This document shows, piece by piece, positions 10,777-24,257 of a stretch of DNA of 64,000 nucleotides (its first letter is position 1; each line of letters opens with the position of its first letter). The notes beneath the pieces are model-generated. The model did not search any database, was not told where the DNA came from, and saw only the letters and a program-made list of their open reading frames with translations. This DNA comes from Tetradesmus obliquus (Eukaryota; Chlorophyta; Chlorophyceae; Sphaeropleales; Scenedesmaceae), in NCBI GenBank assembly GCA_030272155.1, contig CP126191.1:7896501-7960500 (forward strand), in the 5' to 3' direction. The translations under genes and the position numbers were made by a program.

Positions 10777-12252
10777 TAGGGCGCTACTATTGGTTACCCA
10801 AATTTGGTCTATAATATAATTTGTGGTAATCCTAAACGCGGGGTATAATCGAGCGTGCGTGCACCGTACTTGCGAAGATGGAGGCTGTTTTGCGGCAGAA
10901 GATAGCAGTGATATTGGGTGTTGCTTGAGGAATGATGAGGTGCCGTAAACAACGCACTTTTATACAAGTATCCGGGATGCAAGTCCTGTCACAGACCAAT
11001 GTCTTGCTGGATCACAGGTGTGACGGTGTGGTCACACAGACTCACGGCCCGGCCGCACCTGTACCCTTTAAAGCTGAAATTGAACTGATTAATACTTTAG
11101 CGTTGAATGGAGTCAGGCTCGCAACTACATGCCCCCGCACGCAGTAGGTGATACCTGATTTTGGGCCCGTGGTTGGCGTCACCTTTGGGCCCAGTCACTG
11201 CACCAGGCCAGCCGGTTAAACACCCATAACACGCTGAAGGATGTCCAAAGACAGACACAATACAGTCCTTACGGACAAGGATGTTATCAGGCATGGTCAT
11301 GATCCGGGTGCCCTGAGCAGCAACTTGCGGTGGCAGTCGGTGACACAATACCCTCACTGAACCCAGCAGAACAGCTCAGCACGAAATGTTGCAGTACAGA
11401 CAGCAGTCATATACACAGCAACCACACCAGTCTCCTTGCCTGAAGCACAACAGGGCCTAGGACACAACCGTGTGCCGGCAACGTCCTACATTGGCACAGG
11501 TGCCACACCACCAACTTCAAGTTGGTTTGAAACTGATAACACCACCGGGCTAGCTGGGCTAGCTGCGAGGTTGCAGCCCCACTAAGTGAAGGCCTGCTGT
11601 ACTGTCCAGCAAGCTACTCTTCCTCTGCAGAAACAATGGCCCCAGTACCAGCTGGGCCCTTAGCTGCAAACGCCTCGCTGCCAACATGCAGATTTTGAGC
11701 CATTTCAATAGCACCCAGCCCTGTCAGACTGAAACAAGCAGAAGACACCGTTCATTGGCTCCAAGCGCACTAACGCACAGCCTTCAACATACACAGCTGT
11801 GCACAGCCCCCGCACACATCGCTAGGGCACACCAAACGCAGCACCAACACCATCACGAGTACCTTGCATGAAGGCGTCTTCAGTGACCCCCCCCCCTCCC
11901 CCACATGCCACTTCTCTGCATCCCCCCCCCCCCCCACACCTCAAGACCTGCAACCCACCCACCCACACTCTTCCCACCAATGCAGCCCTCACTCAGCCCC
12001 CACCACCCAACCTCCCAGTGCCACACTGCCTGCAGATGCAGACAGACAAACATCAGCACCACGCACCACTCCCCACCGCTGGGGGTACCCCAAGCCATTG
12101 TACGCCGCTAACACACCAAGCCACTGCACCTCTCTGCAGCCATTGCTAGCCACCTGCAGCCCCAGCACCGCCCATCACCTCAAAACACCGCAGCAGCCGC
12201 TACCGCCCAACCCCCTCAGCTGCCGCTGCAGCTGCTACTGCCGCAGCCGCCG
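10777..12252. other. intergenic, about 1.5 kb, with poly-C tracts
   Basis: No supported gene. The left part is the promoter side of the secreted repeat protein. C runs occur at 11887-11896 and 11922-11935 in a C/A-rich stretch from about 11880 to 12200. A short direct repeat GGGCTAGCT lies near 11547-11563. The right end is the 3' region of the coiled-coil gene. Confidence 0.4.
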
Positions 12253-15200
12253 TTACCGCCCCAGCAGCCGCTTCAGCGCCATGCGGCTCCTGCTGATCTG
12301 CCCGTCGAGCTCCTCCAGCCGCGCCTCCACCGCAGCCTTGCGCTGCCGCTCACGCATCGTCTTGCCGCTGCCCAGCGGCAGCTTGGACAGCTCCGCATTG
12401 AGCTCGTCCTTCTCCTGGCACAGCAGCAGCAGCGCATCCTCCAGCTGCTTCGTCTGCGCCATGATCTCCACCGCAGTCAGCTGCTCCGAGGTGCCATGCG
12501 GCAAGCTGCTGCTGGCGTGTGCCGCACCCTGCTGCTGCTGTTGCTGTTGTTGTGTTTGAGGCCTGCTGGGAGCAGCAGCGCCAGAGCGCGGGCCGCCTGC
12601 AAACCACGGCTGCGAGTCTGCAGCAGCAGCAGCAGCGCCTGGTGCAGCGCTGCCGCGGCTGCCGGGCGGCCTGCCGGCTGACCTGGCAGGTGACGCAGCA
12701 GCCGCTGCTGCTGCAGCATGCTGGGTTAGCCTGCCATCTGGGCTCAGTGGTCCTGCAGGCCCCAGGCCCCTTGGGGCACCTGCTGCAGCACCCCAGTAGG
12801 GTGCCTCGTCAACCTCCCAGTTGTCCTGCTGCTGCTGCTGCTGTTGCTGCTGCTGCGGGCTGCTGCCAGTGGTGTAGTATGTGAGCTGTGGGAAGCCTGC
12901 GCCTGCTGCTGCAGCTTTTGGAGGGTACGTGCTCATCATCAGCTGCTGCTGTTGCTGCTGGTAGTGCGGCGGCGGCGAGCTCATGCCCATTTCATCCTCA
13001 AAGGTTAGCCGACGGGGGCCACGAGGTGGCGCTGCTGGGTTGGCACCTGGGTATGTGCTCATCATGGCATCCATGCTGTCATAAGCCGGTGCAGCAGGCA
13101 GCAGCTGCTGCTGAGCGGCAGCAGCAGCAGCACGGTCCACTTGGTGCTGCATCTGCAGCTGCATCTGGCGCATCTGCTGCTGGTGCTGCTGCTGCAGCCG
13201 GTCTATGTGCTGCTGCATGCGGTCCTGCAGTTGCTGCATCTGCTGCTGCGTGTGCTGCTGCATCTGGCGCAGCTGGTGCTGGTGCTGCTGCTGCATGTGC
13301 TGCGACTGCATCTGCGCGTCATGCACAGCCTGGTTGGACGACCCGGCGGCATGCCGCGCGTTTTCAAGGTCTGCGGATAGCGCAGCTGCATTGCCTTCTG
13401 CAGCAGCCAGCTGCTGGCTCAGGCGCTCATTCTGGGAGCGCATGAACTGCACAGCAGCACACGGCAAGTAGGCGCAAACATCAGGCACAAGAAGGTATGT
13501 ACAAACACCGGCAGCGTCAAAACCCACAAGCGTAATGGATTAGCACAAATTAACCTGTGTCTGGTAAAACCTTTGCAAACAACCGGCAAGAAGCAGCACT
13601 GCGCAGCGTGTTGGCTTCCACCTGTGCTGCTGCCCCTCACATTCCACACCTGCAGTCAACGCAACTGCTGTTCTGAATCAGGCAGCACTCCAGCAGCACA
13701 GCACCCCTCCCGCTCACCATGATCTGCTGCGACATGTCGGCAGCGTCCGCCTCCAGTTCAGTGATGCGCCTGCTGCTGTCCAGCTGCACCTGCCGCAGCT
13801 TCTCACGCACTGTGTTGGCCTCCTGCCTCGCCCCCAGCAGACCTGCCAGGTCAGCGCGCAGGCTGGTGTTGTCACCTTCCGCTGCCACCAGCTGCTCACG
13901 CATGCGCTCAAGCTGGCACTGCAGCGCAGCGCAGCGGTCCTTCATGACCTGCACAGGCAGGCGGCGGCGGCAGGCATTGAGGTTGGAAGACCGTCGCGAT
14001 GTGTGGGGTGACATGCAAGGCATATGAACCAGTTGCGGTGGCGCAAAAGCTGTAACCCACACAGGCAGTAACCCACAGGAGACAGATCTAGACAGCATGG
14101 CAGCGGGCAGCAGACCAGTTGTGGCACTCAGCAGGCACGTACACACCTGCCGAGCCATGCAACGCTTACTCACACACCCAGCCGACACCCCGCAACTAAA
14201 CATGCACCGCAATGCCGCAACCCCTCAAATGCAGCCCAGCTCACCGCAAGCTGCTGCGACAGCTCCGCCGCCTGGCCCTCCACATGTGCTGCCTGCCGCT
14301 GGCCGTCCGCCTGCAGCTGCCTGCAGCGCTCCTTGGCCTCATAAAGCTCCTGCCTGCCCCTGTTCAGCTCCCCCTGCAGCTGGGCCAGCTCCCGCTTCAG
14401 GTTGCCTGCCTCATCACCTGCACGCTTGGCGTCGTTTGACTCGCTGCTGAGGCGCTTGGCGACTGCGGGGTGCAGCGGTTGGCAGTCAGGCGCAGGGGCG
14501 GCAAGGGCAGGGCGGCGTGGGGTGGCAGCACCGGGGGTTCCTGGACGCTGTTTTAAAGAGGATGCTTTGCTGTGCTGCTGGCAAGCATGTGTCTGCCGTG
14601 CTCTTGCCAGATGAGTATATACAAGTTATGAATTGGCAGGAGCAGCAGCAGGCAAGGTGATAACAATGTGCTGCAGCGGCAAGCTCCACTCAGCCACTGC
14701 TGACCTGCGTCCAGCTCCCGCCGTGTTGCATTCAGCTCCTGCTGCAGCGCATCAGCCTGGTCAGCCAGCTGCTCATTGGCAGCGTGCTCGCGGCTCGCTG
14801 CATTGCTGAGGCCACGCAGCTCCTGCTGCCGCGCGTCCAGCTGCTGGTGCGCAAACTCCAGCTGGCTCTCCTGAGCATGAGCCTGTAGCGGCAGCAGCAA
14901 CAGCGGCAGCAGCAGCACAATTGCAGAGAGCTCCGGGTAAGCCAACATTGGTTGCAGCAGGCACGCATGCTGATATGTTACTCACGAGTGGTGCCTCTGC
15001 TGCTGTACGCCCAAACACCCCACCACCACTGCAGCAGCACACTGCTCAGGCACGACCTGCATCAGCGCCCCACCTACCTTGGCCGTGAGGTGCTCCAGCT
15101 GCTCCGCCATGTCAGCGCGTGCCCTCTCAATGCTCTGTTTCATCAAGCTAGCCCTTGTGCAGCAGGCGTGCATGCTGATATAGTACTGACAGATGGTGCA

Positions 15201-17522
15201 TCTGCTGCTGTGCGTCGTGCTCTTTGTTCTACCAAGCCCTCCTGCTTATCACACATTAATTTGTTTTTACTATAATCTTCTTTTTAGAAAAAAATTCCAG
15301 CCTCCGCTGCTGTACACGCAATGCTGCCGCCAACAACACGGCAGCGTATCACACAGACGAGCTCATATCACCTATCGCCGCCCCACCTACCTTGGCTGTG
15401 AGATGCTCCAGCTGCTCCGCCATGTCAGCGCGTGCCCTCTCGCTGCCCTCCAGCTCAGCGCGCAGCATGTTGCAGCTGCCCTGGCACTCAGCCAGGCTCG
15501 ACCGTACTTCCACCAGCTGATCTTGACACTCGCTCAGGTCATTGCGCGTGCAGCGCAGCTGATCCTGGCAGTCTGCTAGGCTGTTGCGGGCGGCGCGCAG
15601 CTGCTGCTGGCGGTCTGCCAGCTGGCCCTGCGTCTCTGCGAGGGTGCTGTGTGAGGAGAGCAGGCTATCATGCAGCTCGCTGTTGGTGGCTGTCAGGCGC
15701 GCCACCTCAGCCTGCAGGGTTGTGTGAGCAGCAGATGTATGACAAATTGGCAGGTGTATGACATATCAACAAGAGCGCAAAAAGACGGGTGAGCATGTGC
15801 AGATGCAGGTGGGGAGGCGTGCAGGGTGGCGTTTGCAGCAGGTGTACAGCAGAGTGGCAGGATGGCATCAAGTGTGCAAGAGGAGCAAGGAGACGAGTGA
15901 GCATGTGCAGATGCAGGTGGGGAAGCGTGCAGGGCAGCAGCAGTTTGATCTGCACGGTGCTGCTGCTCTAGTACTGCTGCGCACCGCATCAACTGCCCGA
16001 GGCACGCCAGAAGCAACACACAAGCTGCTGCTGCCATTCTGCAGCATCCTTTCAAGCAATCTGACCCGGAACGCAGCTGCTGCTCCTACTACATCACTAG
16101 CAGTATCTGCTGCTCACCTGCAGCGACTGCAGCTCTGCGTATATCGCGCGGGGCGTGTCAGCCTTCTTGCTGGGCAGCTGCTCCAGCCAGTTGGAGCCAT
16201 CACCAGACGGCCGCTGCGGCAGCAGCTGCTTCCTGCTGCTGCTGGCGCTGCTGCTGCCAGAGGCAGCACTCGCGCTGGTGCCTATGCGCAGGCCAGGGTA
16301 GGCTGCTGGGATGAGGTCGCGCGCGCTGCGGCTGGCCTGCACGCCAACAGCATATGTATGCAGGCGTGCGTTGCGAGGCTTACCACATGCAGTGGGCAAT
16401 CCCAGAGCAGTGAAATTGCCAGCCAGGGGCAGCTGTTGTCTGACGCTGGTTAATTGTGTGAGCAAATACATTCGGGGCAGTTGCTGCTCGCTGTCTTCCA
16501 AGCCCTTGCCGCACCAGAATAGTTGCACCTGTACCACACACGGTGCCGACAATGCTAATCATGTCTGCATCCGCAGCTGCTTGCATAGGTCATTTATGCA
16601 ACACACCCATCAGGCCTGCTGCTCGCACTCCCTTGCCTTTTTGCTGCCTGCTGCAGCCGCTGCTGCTCACCTGCAGCACTGGCGACCTGGCACTGTCACA
16701 TGCCACGCTGGCGCGCACATGCGCGCTCGCTGACCTGTGCGCCACCCTGTGCCCATCTGGGCTGTTCGGAGCTGACCTGGCCTGCCGCTGTGCACTTGCT
16801 GCCGCCGCTGCTGCGTCTCTGTCATTAGCGGCGCCAGGCTGCAGCATGGCTGACAGCTGCCGCGCTGTTGGCGACTGTGTTTGGCAGTCATAGTCCAGAT
16901 GCTGCTCCTGCCCTTCCAGCAGCGGATGCAAACGCAGCGCTTTCCTGCTGCCGCTGCCCCCTATGCTCGCGGCGGCTGTGCTTGCATCGTTGCCGGACTG
17001 CTTTCAGCAGCATCAGCAGCCAACAACCAAACAAAGCAACAGTGTGAATCAGTAGAAGTGGTGTTTGCAGTGCTTCGGTGGCAACATGTTGGAGCAGTAC
17101 CACATATCAAACAACCAGCCGCTCTGCTTATATGTCTGCGCCCAGGAAGAAAGGCCAAGCACCTTTGTAATGCAGCCACAGCCAATGCCATGCATGCTGC
17201 TTCCATCCCACCCACCTCAGTTTGCCTGCTGCTGAACACATGTGCTGTGCTGGCACCGCCAATGCTCAGCTGCTGGCTGTCACTGGGCAGCGATTGCAGG
17301 TTCACAGCTTGCGCGCCTGCCTGCAGAGCTGCCAAGTGATGCTGCGCCCTCAGCTGCAGCGGCAGCAGCTCTCCATCTAATTGTGTCCTTGCCTCTGCTG
17401 CTGCTGTTGTGGCTGGTCCTGCAGGCAGCTGCCTGACCTGTGCTATGAGTGCATCCAAAGATGGCTCGTCTGCAGCTGCTGTGTGGATGCTGCTCTGCAA
17501 TCCACGCGTTTGCGGTGGGCTG
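12253..17522 (-). CDS. Gln-rich coiled-coil protein, possibly centrosomal or basal-body
   Basis: Minus-strand exons, 5' to 3': 17522-17218, 16944-16671, 16336-16118, 15711-15391, 15134-15078, 14882-14705, 14462-14245, 13948-13718 and 13446-12253. The central exons are long heptad coiled coil (for example LTAKVGG-type exon ends, RQQELRGLSNAASREHAANEQLADQADALQQEL). The last exon turns into Gln-rich helix, then disordered poly-Gln/Pro/Ala, then a conserved-looking end with KQLEDALLLLCQEKDELNAELSKLPLGSGK and RLEELDGQISRSRMALKRLL. That end loosely recalls C-termini of some centrosomal coiled-coil proteins; the homology is uncertain. Phase does not match between the first two exons, so an exon is missing or misplaced there, and the start codon (an ATG at 17728 is one candidate) is unresolved. 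Confidence 0.55.
15078..15134 (-). repeat. duplicated 19-codon coiled-coil exon
   Basis: This 57-nt exon (SIERARADMAEQLEHLTAK) repeats the 3' end of the preceding exon (15391 upward), including the same donor GTAGGTGGGG. Flanking intron sequence is related too: similar stretches occur at about 14961-15060 and 15170-15380. A few hundred bases were therefore duplicated. Because 57 is a multiple of three, the exon can be included or skipped without changing frame. Confidence 0.75.
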
Positions 17523-17728
17523 CAGGTAGCAGCAGGCAAGAAGGTAGTAGTTGTGGGATGCAGCATCAACCGATTTGCGGACATGCGGTGACAGTGCTGT
17601 GTGCTGCCAGTGCAGGGTGCTTGAGCAGCATGCAACAACCACTCACGGCTGGCACCATTATGTGTGGTTACTGATTGCACGTTGGCACAGGCAAGGCCTT
17701 GGAATTTGATCCTGGATTTTGTTGCCAT

Positions 17729-18261
17729 AGCTTAAGGTGTTGGTTTGTTGCTGCTATTGTTACCTGCTGAAGGGAAGCTCTCCTGCTGCAAAGAACTGTG
17801 AGGAACATGGCAGCAAAGCGTCACCAGTCATCAGAGAGTTTGACATGCTGCTCCGTTCCGTGCATAATCACTTAAGAGAAGTGTACTGGCGAGGATAGTG
17901 AAACTGCTGCAGATGTGCAAGCCGTGAAGTGTCCACCCAAACGGCTCCGGTTACCATTTACAACCAAAACATTACAGATTGAAGTGTAGTTCCTGGGGGG
18001 CAGTGGTGGGCGCCAGGACAGACAGCTTGAACTTGTCACTGACACTCACACATGGCAGTCAAATTGTGCGCTTCTATCGAAAAGGCATGCACTATCCTCG
18101 GGTCAAACCGCAGCAAGTGCTGGGGTCGTTGGCTTCACGATCTACTTCGCATTCAAGCTGCAGCGTCAGCATGCGGGCACACCTTCGGCCACGTTGTACC
18201 TTCGGCTGATCAAAAGTTGCAGTAGTATATTCTTTTATTGAAATCCGTGTCAAGACCCAGC
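17729..18261. promoter_or_regulatory. divergent upstream region, coiled-coil gene and lipin gene
   Basis: No coding signal between the minus-strand coiled-coil gene and the plus-strand lipin gene. It probably contains both promoters. The lipin ATG at 18262 follows an AT-rich stretch (TATATTCTTTTATT near 18226). Confidence 0.4.
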
Positions 18262-19755
18262 ATGAGCTCCTCCAAGGCATCAAGCAGTTCCACTGCTAGG
18301 GCTGCAGCCAGTGCGCTGAAGGTGCGATATTATCAATCTTTTAAGATATCTTTTACGGTGTTGAAACAGCGGGCAGGGACGGCATGAGTGAGCTGGCCTA
18401 ACGCCAGCACTGGTTTGTGCTTTGCTGCCAAGGAATCAATGCAATACTTGGTTCTTTGCAGCATGCACTGCAGTTGTAAATGTAAAACGATACTACAAAA
18501 TTCTTTATACACCATGCATTGCCGGGTGTGCGGTGCAATTGGGCTTTTCAACCACCGCCAACCCACCTGGCCTAGACACAGTACCTGCAAGATGCATGCA
18601 ATGCACATCACCAGCTTGTTACCTGAAATCACACCACCAGGCACCTGCATGGCATCAATCTCTATGTGTATACAATCCTTAATCGCACTGCAAGCGCCTG
18701 GTCCTGCATGGCGCTATACAACTCTGGCTGGTTGCCTGCCTGCCCTGTGTGCGCTGTGCCACAGAGTGGCGTCGTGCTGGGAGGCACTGCCATCTTGAGC
18801 GCAGTGAATGGCCTGACGCCGCACATGGCTGGAGCCATTGACATCATGGTTGTGCAGCAGCCAGATGGCAGCCTGAAGTGCTCGCCCTTTTACGGTGAGG
18901 GGCGGCTCTTGCAGGAGCAGCTGCTGTGTCAGGAAGACGCGCTTCAGCTGGCTGGCTAGCTGTGTTCCGGCAGCCGCGTCAGCAGCATTGATGTGCAGCA
19001 TGGCGCAGCATACGTGCCATTTGTCATTGATGCTTGTCGCCGTTAGCTTGGTCGCTGCAGGCCCCTGTAGCAGTATGCTAGGAGTCTGCTGAAACCTGGC
19101 TTGCATGGCGTCAACCAGCCTGCTGCTGCTGCTGATTGTCTCGCAGTGCGCTTTGGGAAGTACACGCCAATGCGCAGCAAGGACAAGCGCGTGCAGATCC
19201 TCATCAACGGTGCGTGCGGCTGTGCCAGCAGCAGCTGGCAGTGGAGCAGCTGCACGGCCATGGCACAGGGCCGCCTGCAGCAGCAGTCTTGAGAAGACAG
19301 GGGTGTGTCTTTGCAATGCCCACAGTTCATGACACAGTTCAGTGAAAACAAGAGTTGGTCTTGACATGAAGCAGGGTACAGCAGCGGCTTCCAGCAGGGC
19401 TGCTGGTGCTGAGCAGGTGTTCAAGCCCAGAGGCGTCTAAGCTTGGATGCCTGAGTAATGCTGCTGTTAATGCTGCCGCAGGCGAGGACGCATCATGCCA
19501 GATGCACCTGGGCGCCTATGGGCAGGCCTACTTTGCAGCAGAGACCATGGAGATCGTCAGCGGTGAGAACACCGCCGCTGCTGCAACTGCCAGCAGGGGA
19601 CAGACGCTGTCTGCAGCACGGCAGCACCCTCTGCATTGCAACAACTGGCACCTGCAGCCTTGCAGCTGCTCGAACTGTTTGCCATCGGCCTTCTTCTATG
19701 TCCCTGCTGCCCGCCTGCCAAAGTGAATTGTTGTTGTCTCACGTACCTGTGCATG

Positions 19756-19791
<36 letters not shown>

Positions 19792-22700
19792 ACGCCGATG
19801 ACGAGGAGCTGCTGCAGGGCATGATGTCGCCGCCCTCAGGCTACTCCTCAGACGAAGGAGCACCCTACGCCAATGAGGAGATGGTGTCAGCAGTGCAGCA
19901 GGAGGTGGCGCGCATCAAGGCCAGCCAGGAGGCAGCAGCAGCGGCAGCAGCGGCAGCAGCAGCTGGTGATAGCGGCAGTGCTGCTGCGGGCGCAGATGAG
20001 GCAGCGGCGGCAGCACTGCAGCAGCAGCAGCTGGTACTAACTGGCATGGATGTCGCTTCTGGCAGTGAGTCTGATACTGAGAGCAGCAGCAGCAGCAGCG
20101 GGCTGGATGACATAGGGCTCACTGCAGACGAGCTGGCTGGTCCCATTAGGGAAGGCCTGGCTGCTGGCTCTGCAGCAGCAGCAGGCAGCAGCAGCAGCAC
20201 AGCAGCAGTACCTGCAGCAGCAGGTGGGCTGCCGTTGAGCGGCAGCAGCAAGCGGCGTAGCAGGCAGCGGCACAGGCGGGTGCTGAATGCAGCAGGCGAT
20301 GGAGCTGCAGAGGACCCTGCACGTGCTGCCCTGCAGGACATGCTGCTGGACAACAAGTATTCCTTCAAAGTGCAGTCAGATGAGTCTTTCATGGCAGGCC
20401 AGCAGCAGCAGCAGCAGCAGAAGGCGCACGGCAAGTCGCGCCTGCAGCAGCAGCAGCAGAACGGGGTGCACAGCGAAATGGCGCTGGATCATCACCAGCA
20501 GCAGCAGCAGCAGCATCGGCGGCACAGGGAGCATCGGAAGCCTGTGCGACATGTTGGCTTTGAGGTGACATCACCGACTGCGCTCAGCAGCAGCAACAGC
20601 AGCAGCGCCCAGCAGTTGCAGCGAGTGGAGCTGGCAGGAGGGCAGAGCGCTGGGCCTGACGCAGCAGCAGCTGCTAGGACAGCAAGTGATGCATCAGTGT
20701 CATCCCCAGCACCAGCAGCAGTGGCGCTGGCCAGGCGCAGCAGCAGTGATGGGCTGCAGCAGATGCCTACGCTGGCTGATATGGCTGTGCAGCAGCTGTC
20801 AGGTGCAGACAGCGCAAATGCAGCAGCAGCAGCAGCGGAGCAGCAGCCGCTGAGTCCTAGCAGGAGCAGAGATGGGCTGCTGTCCACTAGCCTGAAGGCA
20901 GTACAGCAGCAGCACGAGCAGCAGCAGTCGCAACATGGTCAGGAACAGCAGCAAGCGCAGCAGCAAGCGCAGCAGGACCACCAACAGCCGCAGCAGCTGT
21001 CACCTAGCAGCGGGAGTAGCAGCAGTGCCAGCCAGGCAGCAGATGCCGCAGATGCAACGGCCATCTTGGACGGCCCGACAGATGCGCCTGCTGCTGCGCA
21101 GCTGCAGTTACTGCAAAGTGTAACTGCTTCCTTGCCAGCTGCAGCAGCAGCAGATGACAGCAGCAGCTTGCAGCCCAGCACACCTCGCAAAGGGGTGCAG
21201 CAGGAGCACATCAATGCCCTCCCAGCCCCAGCCCAGCAGACAGCAGCAGCAGCAGCAGCAGACAGCAGCAGCAGCAGTAGTAACGCCGACTCAGCTGCCG
21301 CAGGCCGCAGCAGCAGTTCACAGCCAGTTGCCGTACCAGCAGCAGCAGCAGCAGCTGGCTCTCCTGCCGCTGCCAGCCCTAGCCCCTCAGCAGCAGCAGC
21401 AGCGGCGGCAGCAGCCGGCCCCTTGGTTGCCTCCCCCGGGTTCTTAGCTGCCTCCCCTGCTGTCGACAGCGGCTACCTAGGAGACAGCGAGCACGGAGCA
21501 CTAGGAACGTCATATGACGGCGCCGGCACCCCTCGGGCCTCACGCTTAGCCCGCACGCCTGGCGATGTTGCAGCCTCAGGCTCCGGGCCGTTGGCACTCG
21601 GCCTGTCAGGCTTTCAGCTGAGCTTGTGTGGCAGCCTGCTGCGGGCAGATATGCCAGCGGGTGAGGCGCAGCAGGTGTTTGAGACGCAGCGACTGAGTGC
21701 GGAGGCGTGGGAGGAGCGGGGCGTGAGCCTGGTGGCGCACCCTGACCTGGTGGTGAAGATCGGCGGCAGCCTCTACTCTTGGCAGGTACGGGTGGAGTTT
21801 GTGTGGTGGTTTATGTTGTTGTGGTTCTGTGGTGGTGTTATGGGACGCAGAGGTCAAGCCAGGATGCTTGGGCGTGTGGCGCTTTGCTCTCGTTTCAGCG
21901 TAGTGACTTTTGGTTTTTGTGAGGAGGTTCGATGGGTAGCACGCCTTTGCTGCATCTGCGCTATGCCTCCTGCTGTTTTACTTTAAATGTTTCAAGGGCC
22001 CGATCGCACAGCCTGCACTTACACACACATCTGTATGCCACATGCCAGCACACAAATATGATTATCCTTGCACCTTGCAGGTTGCTGCGCCCATGGTGGT
22101 TGGCATGCTGGCGTTTGGTGGGCGCTGGGAGCACCTCACGGGGCTGGACCCCCAGGGCATCTTCCCCATCAAGCTGGCAGATGACCACAGCAGCGCCGCA
22201 AAGAAGGTGAGCAGCTTGCAGTGTGCAGTGTGGCCAGCATGCGTCTGTGATGTGCCAGCTCTGATGATATTTTGTTCTGCCTTTGTGTGTCCTAAGGTTG
22301 ACTACGGTTGCCTCCAGGCAGTGTGGGTAAGGCAGTGTCACGTCAGCCACCTTCATCTGCAGACTGCAGACCCCAACTGCCACACAACTGCCGCACAACT
22401 CGTCTATGCCAAGCGCCTGGCACCCATCAATTCCTCCTGTTATGCGTGCATGCGCAGGCTGTCGCCAGCAGCTGGCGGCTGTGGCCCTTCACAGGCTGGC
22501 GCGACGCAGCCAGCAGCAGCAGCATGAACAAGCAGTTAGCACTAGGCGGCAGCCCCCCACCCGCGGGCTCCCTCCCAAACACACACAGCGCCACAGCAGC
22601 AGCAGCAGCAAACGGGCTTACTCCTGCAGGAGGCTCCTTCAGCAACCTGCTGTCTCTGATGGGGCCGTCAGCAGCAGCAGCAGGAGGGCACCTGCAGGAC

Positions 22701-24210
22701 GGCAGCAGCAGCAAGCAGGCGGCGCCAGGGCTCGACAAGCATGCGCCTGGCAGCCTCAGTGCGCCTGCTGCGATGGGCGCAGCAGCAGATGGGGGATCGC
22801 CACGGCCTGGGTCTACTGTTGGCGGCTCGCCGCCACGGGCATTGTGAGTGGGCTACGTCAGCGTCACTAGGGCCTGCAGCGGCTGCTGTGCTTGTATACT
22901 TGTGCTGCTGACATGCACTGTTGCAGGTGCCGTACCAATGCTGCATATGCCCTGCTGCTGTTGGCTGAAGCACTGCGCCCTGATCAGACGCATGCTGTTG
23001 TGACTGTGATTGGCGTGCAGGCGCCGCAAGAAGCACATCATCATCATCCGCAAGACGCTCACTCCCACCAGCGAGCAGCTGTCGCGGCTGCCGCTGCGCC
23101 CCGGCTCCAACACCATCACCTTCAGGTGCGGCTGGGCAGGGCGGCAGCTCGATTGACTGGCTGGCGGCGCGGTCCAGAATTTTGGCCTTCTTGTCTTGCT
23201 GCGTTTGCTACCTGCGCTGGCACCCCTCGGCCACTAGGGAGTTGCCACCGTCACATGGCAGCAGCACATGCACGCACGTCCTGGCAGTTGTCTACCTCAC
23301 TCCTAGCTCAAAACCCCTCGCAAGCTCTCCTAGCCGGCTGACACCCCACGCTGCACTCGCTGACCCCGCTGCTGCTGCCCTTCCTCCTGCTGCCCCTGCC
23401 GCAGGGCGTCTGGCGCTGCCGACCTCACTGCCTACATCTACCTGCTGCGCTGGGACACGCGGCTGGTGGTGAGTGACGTGGACGGCACCATCACGCGCAG
23501 CGACCTGCTGGGCCACGTGCTGCCCACGCTGGGCGTGGACTGGAGCCACCCGGGCATCAGCCAGCTCTTTCACAACATTGCGGGCAACGGCTACCAGATC
23601 ATGTTCCTCAGCAGCAGGTGTGCACAGAACTGCTGCACGCGGGCGGTGTGGTTTCAGCCGGTGTTTAACTCACTTATGACTAATCCATCTTACAGGCTGG
23701 GGTGTTGTGCAGGGTTGCAAGCGTGCTCGATGTCGCTGGTGACGGCAGGGGCAGCATGTGTGCCCTCAAAGCCTGTGATGCTCCTGCTTGGAGGGCGCAG
23801 CAATGCAGACTGTGACTCGTGTAAACCGATTTGTGGCCGCTACAGCTGTATCACTGGCAGCTGACGCTCACTGCTGCTGCTGCCGCTGCTGCTGCTGCTG
23901 CAGGGCCATCGCGCAGGCCAACATCACGCGCGAGTACCTGCACAGCCTGGTGCAGGAGGGCTTCAAAATGCCCCCCGGCCCCGTCATCATCTCGCCACAC
24001 GGCCTGCTGCCCTCGCTGTACAGGTGCGCTGTGTTGGTACAGTGCCGGCCAGCTGCAGTATTGCATGGCGTACGCGTGCTTGTGCGCGCGAGGATGCAAC
24101 AGTGCGACACGCGCCAGCAACAGCATGTGTGGGCTGGGCTCGCCCGTACAGCGCAGAAGCAATTTGGCAGTTTGCCTGTACTTGGCTGATGGTGCATTGG
24201 TTCTCAAAGT

Positions 24211-24257
<47 letters not shown>

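Noticed and set aside
13141..13380. Plus-strand Leu/Cys-rich frames in the coiled-coil gene
   Set aside because: They are antisense to Gln-rich heptad exons with matching splice sites on the minus strand.
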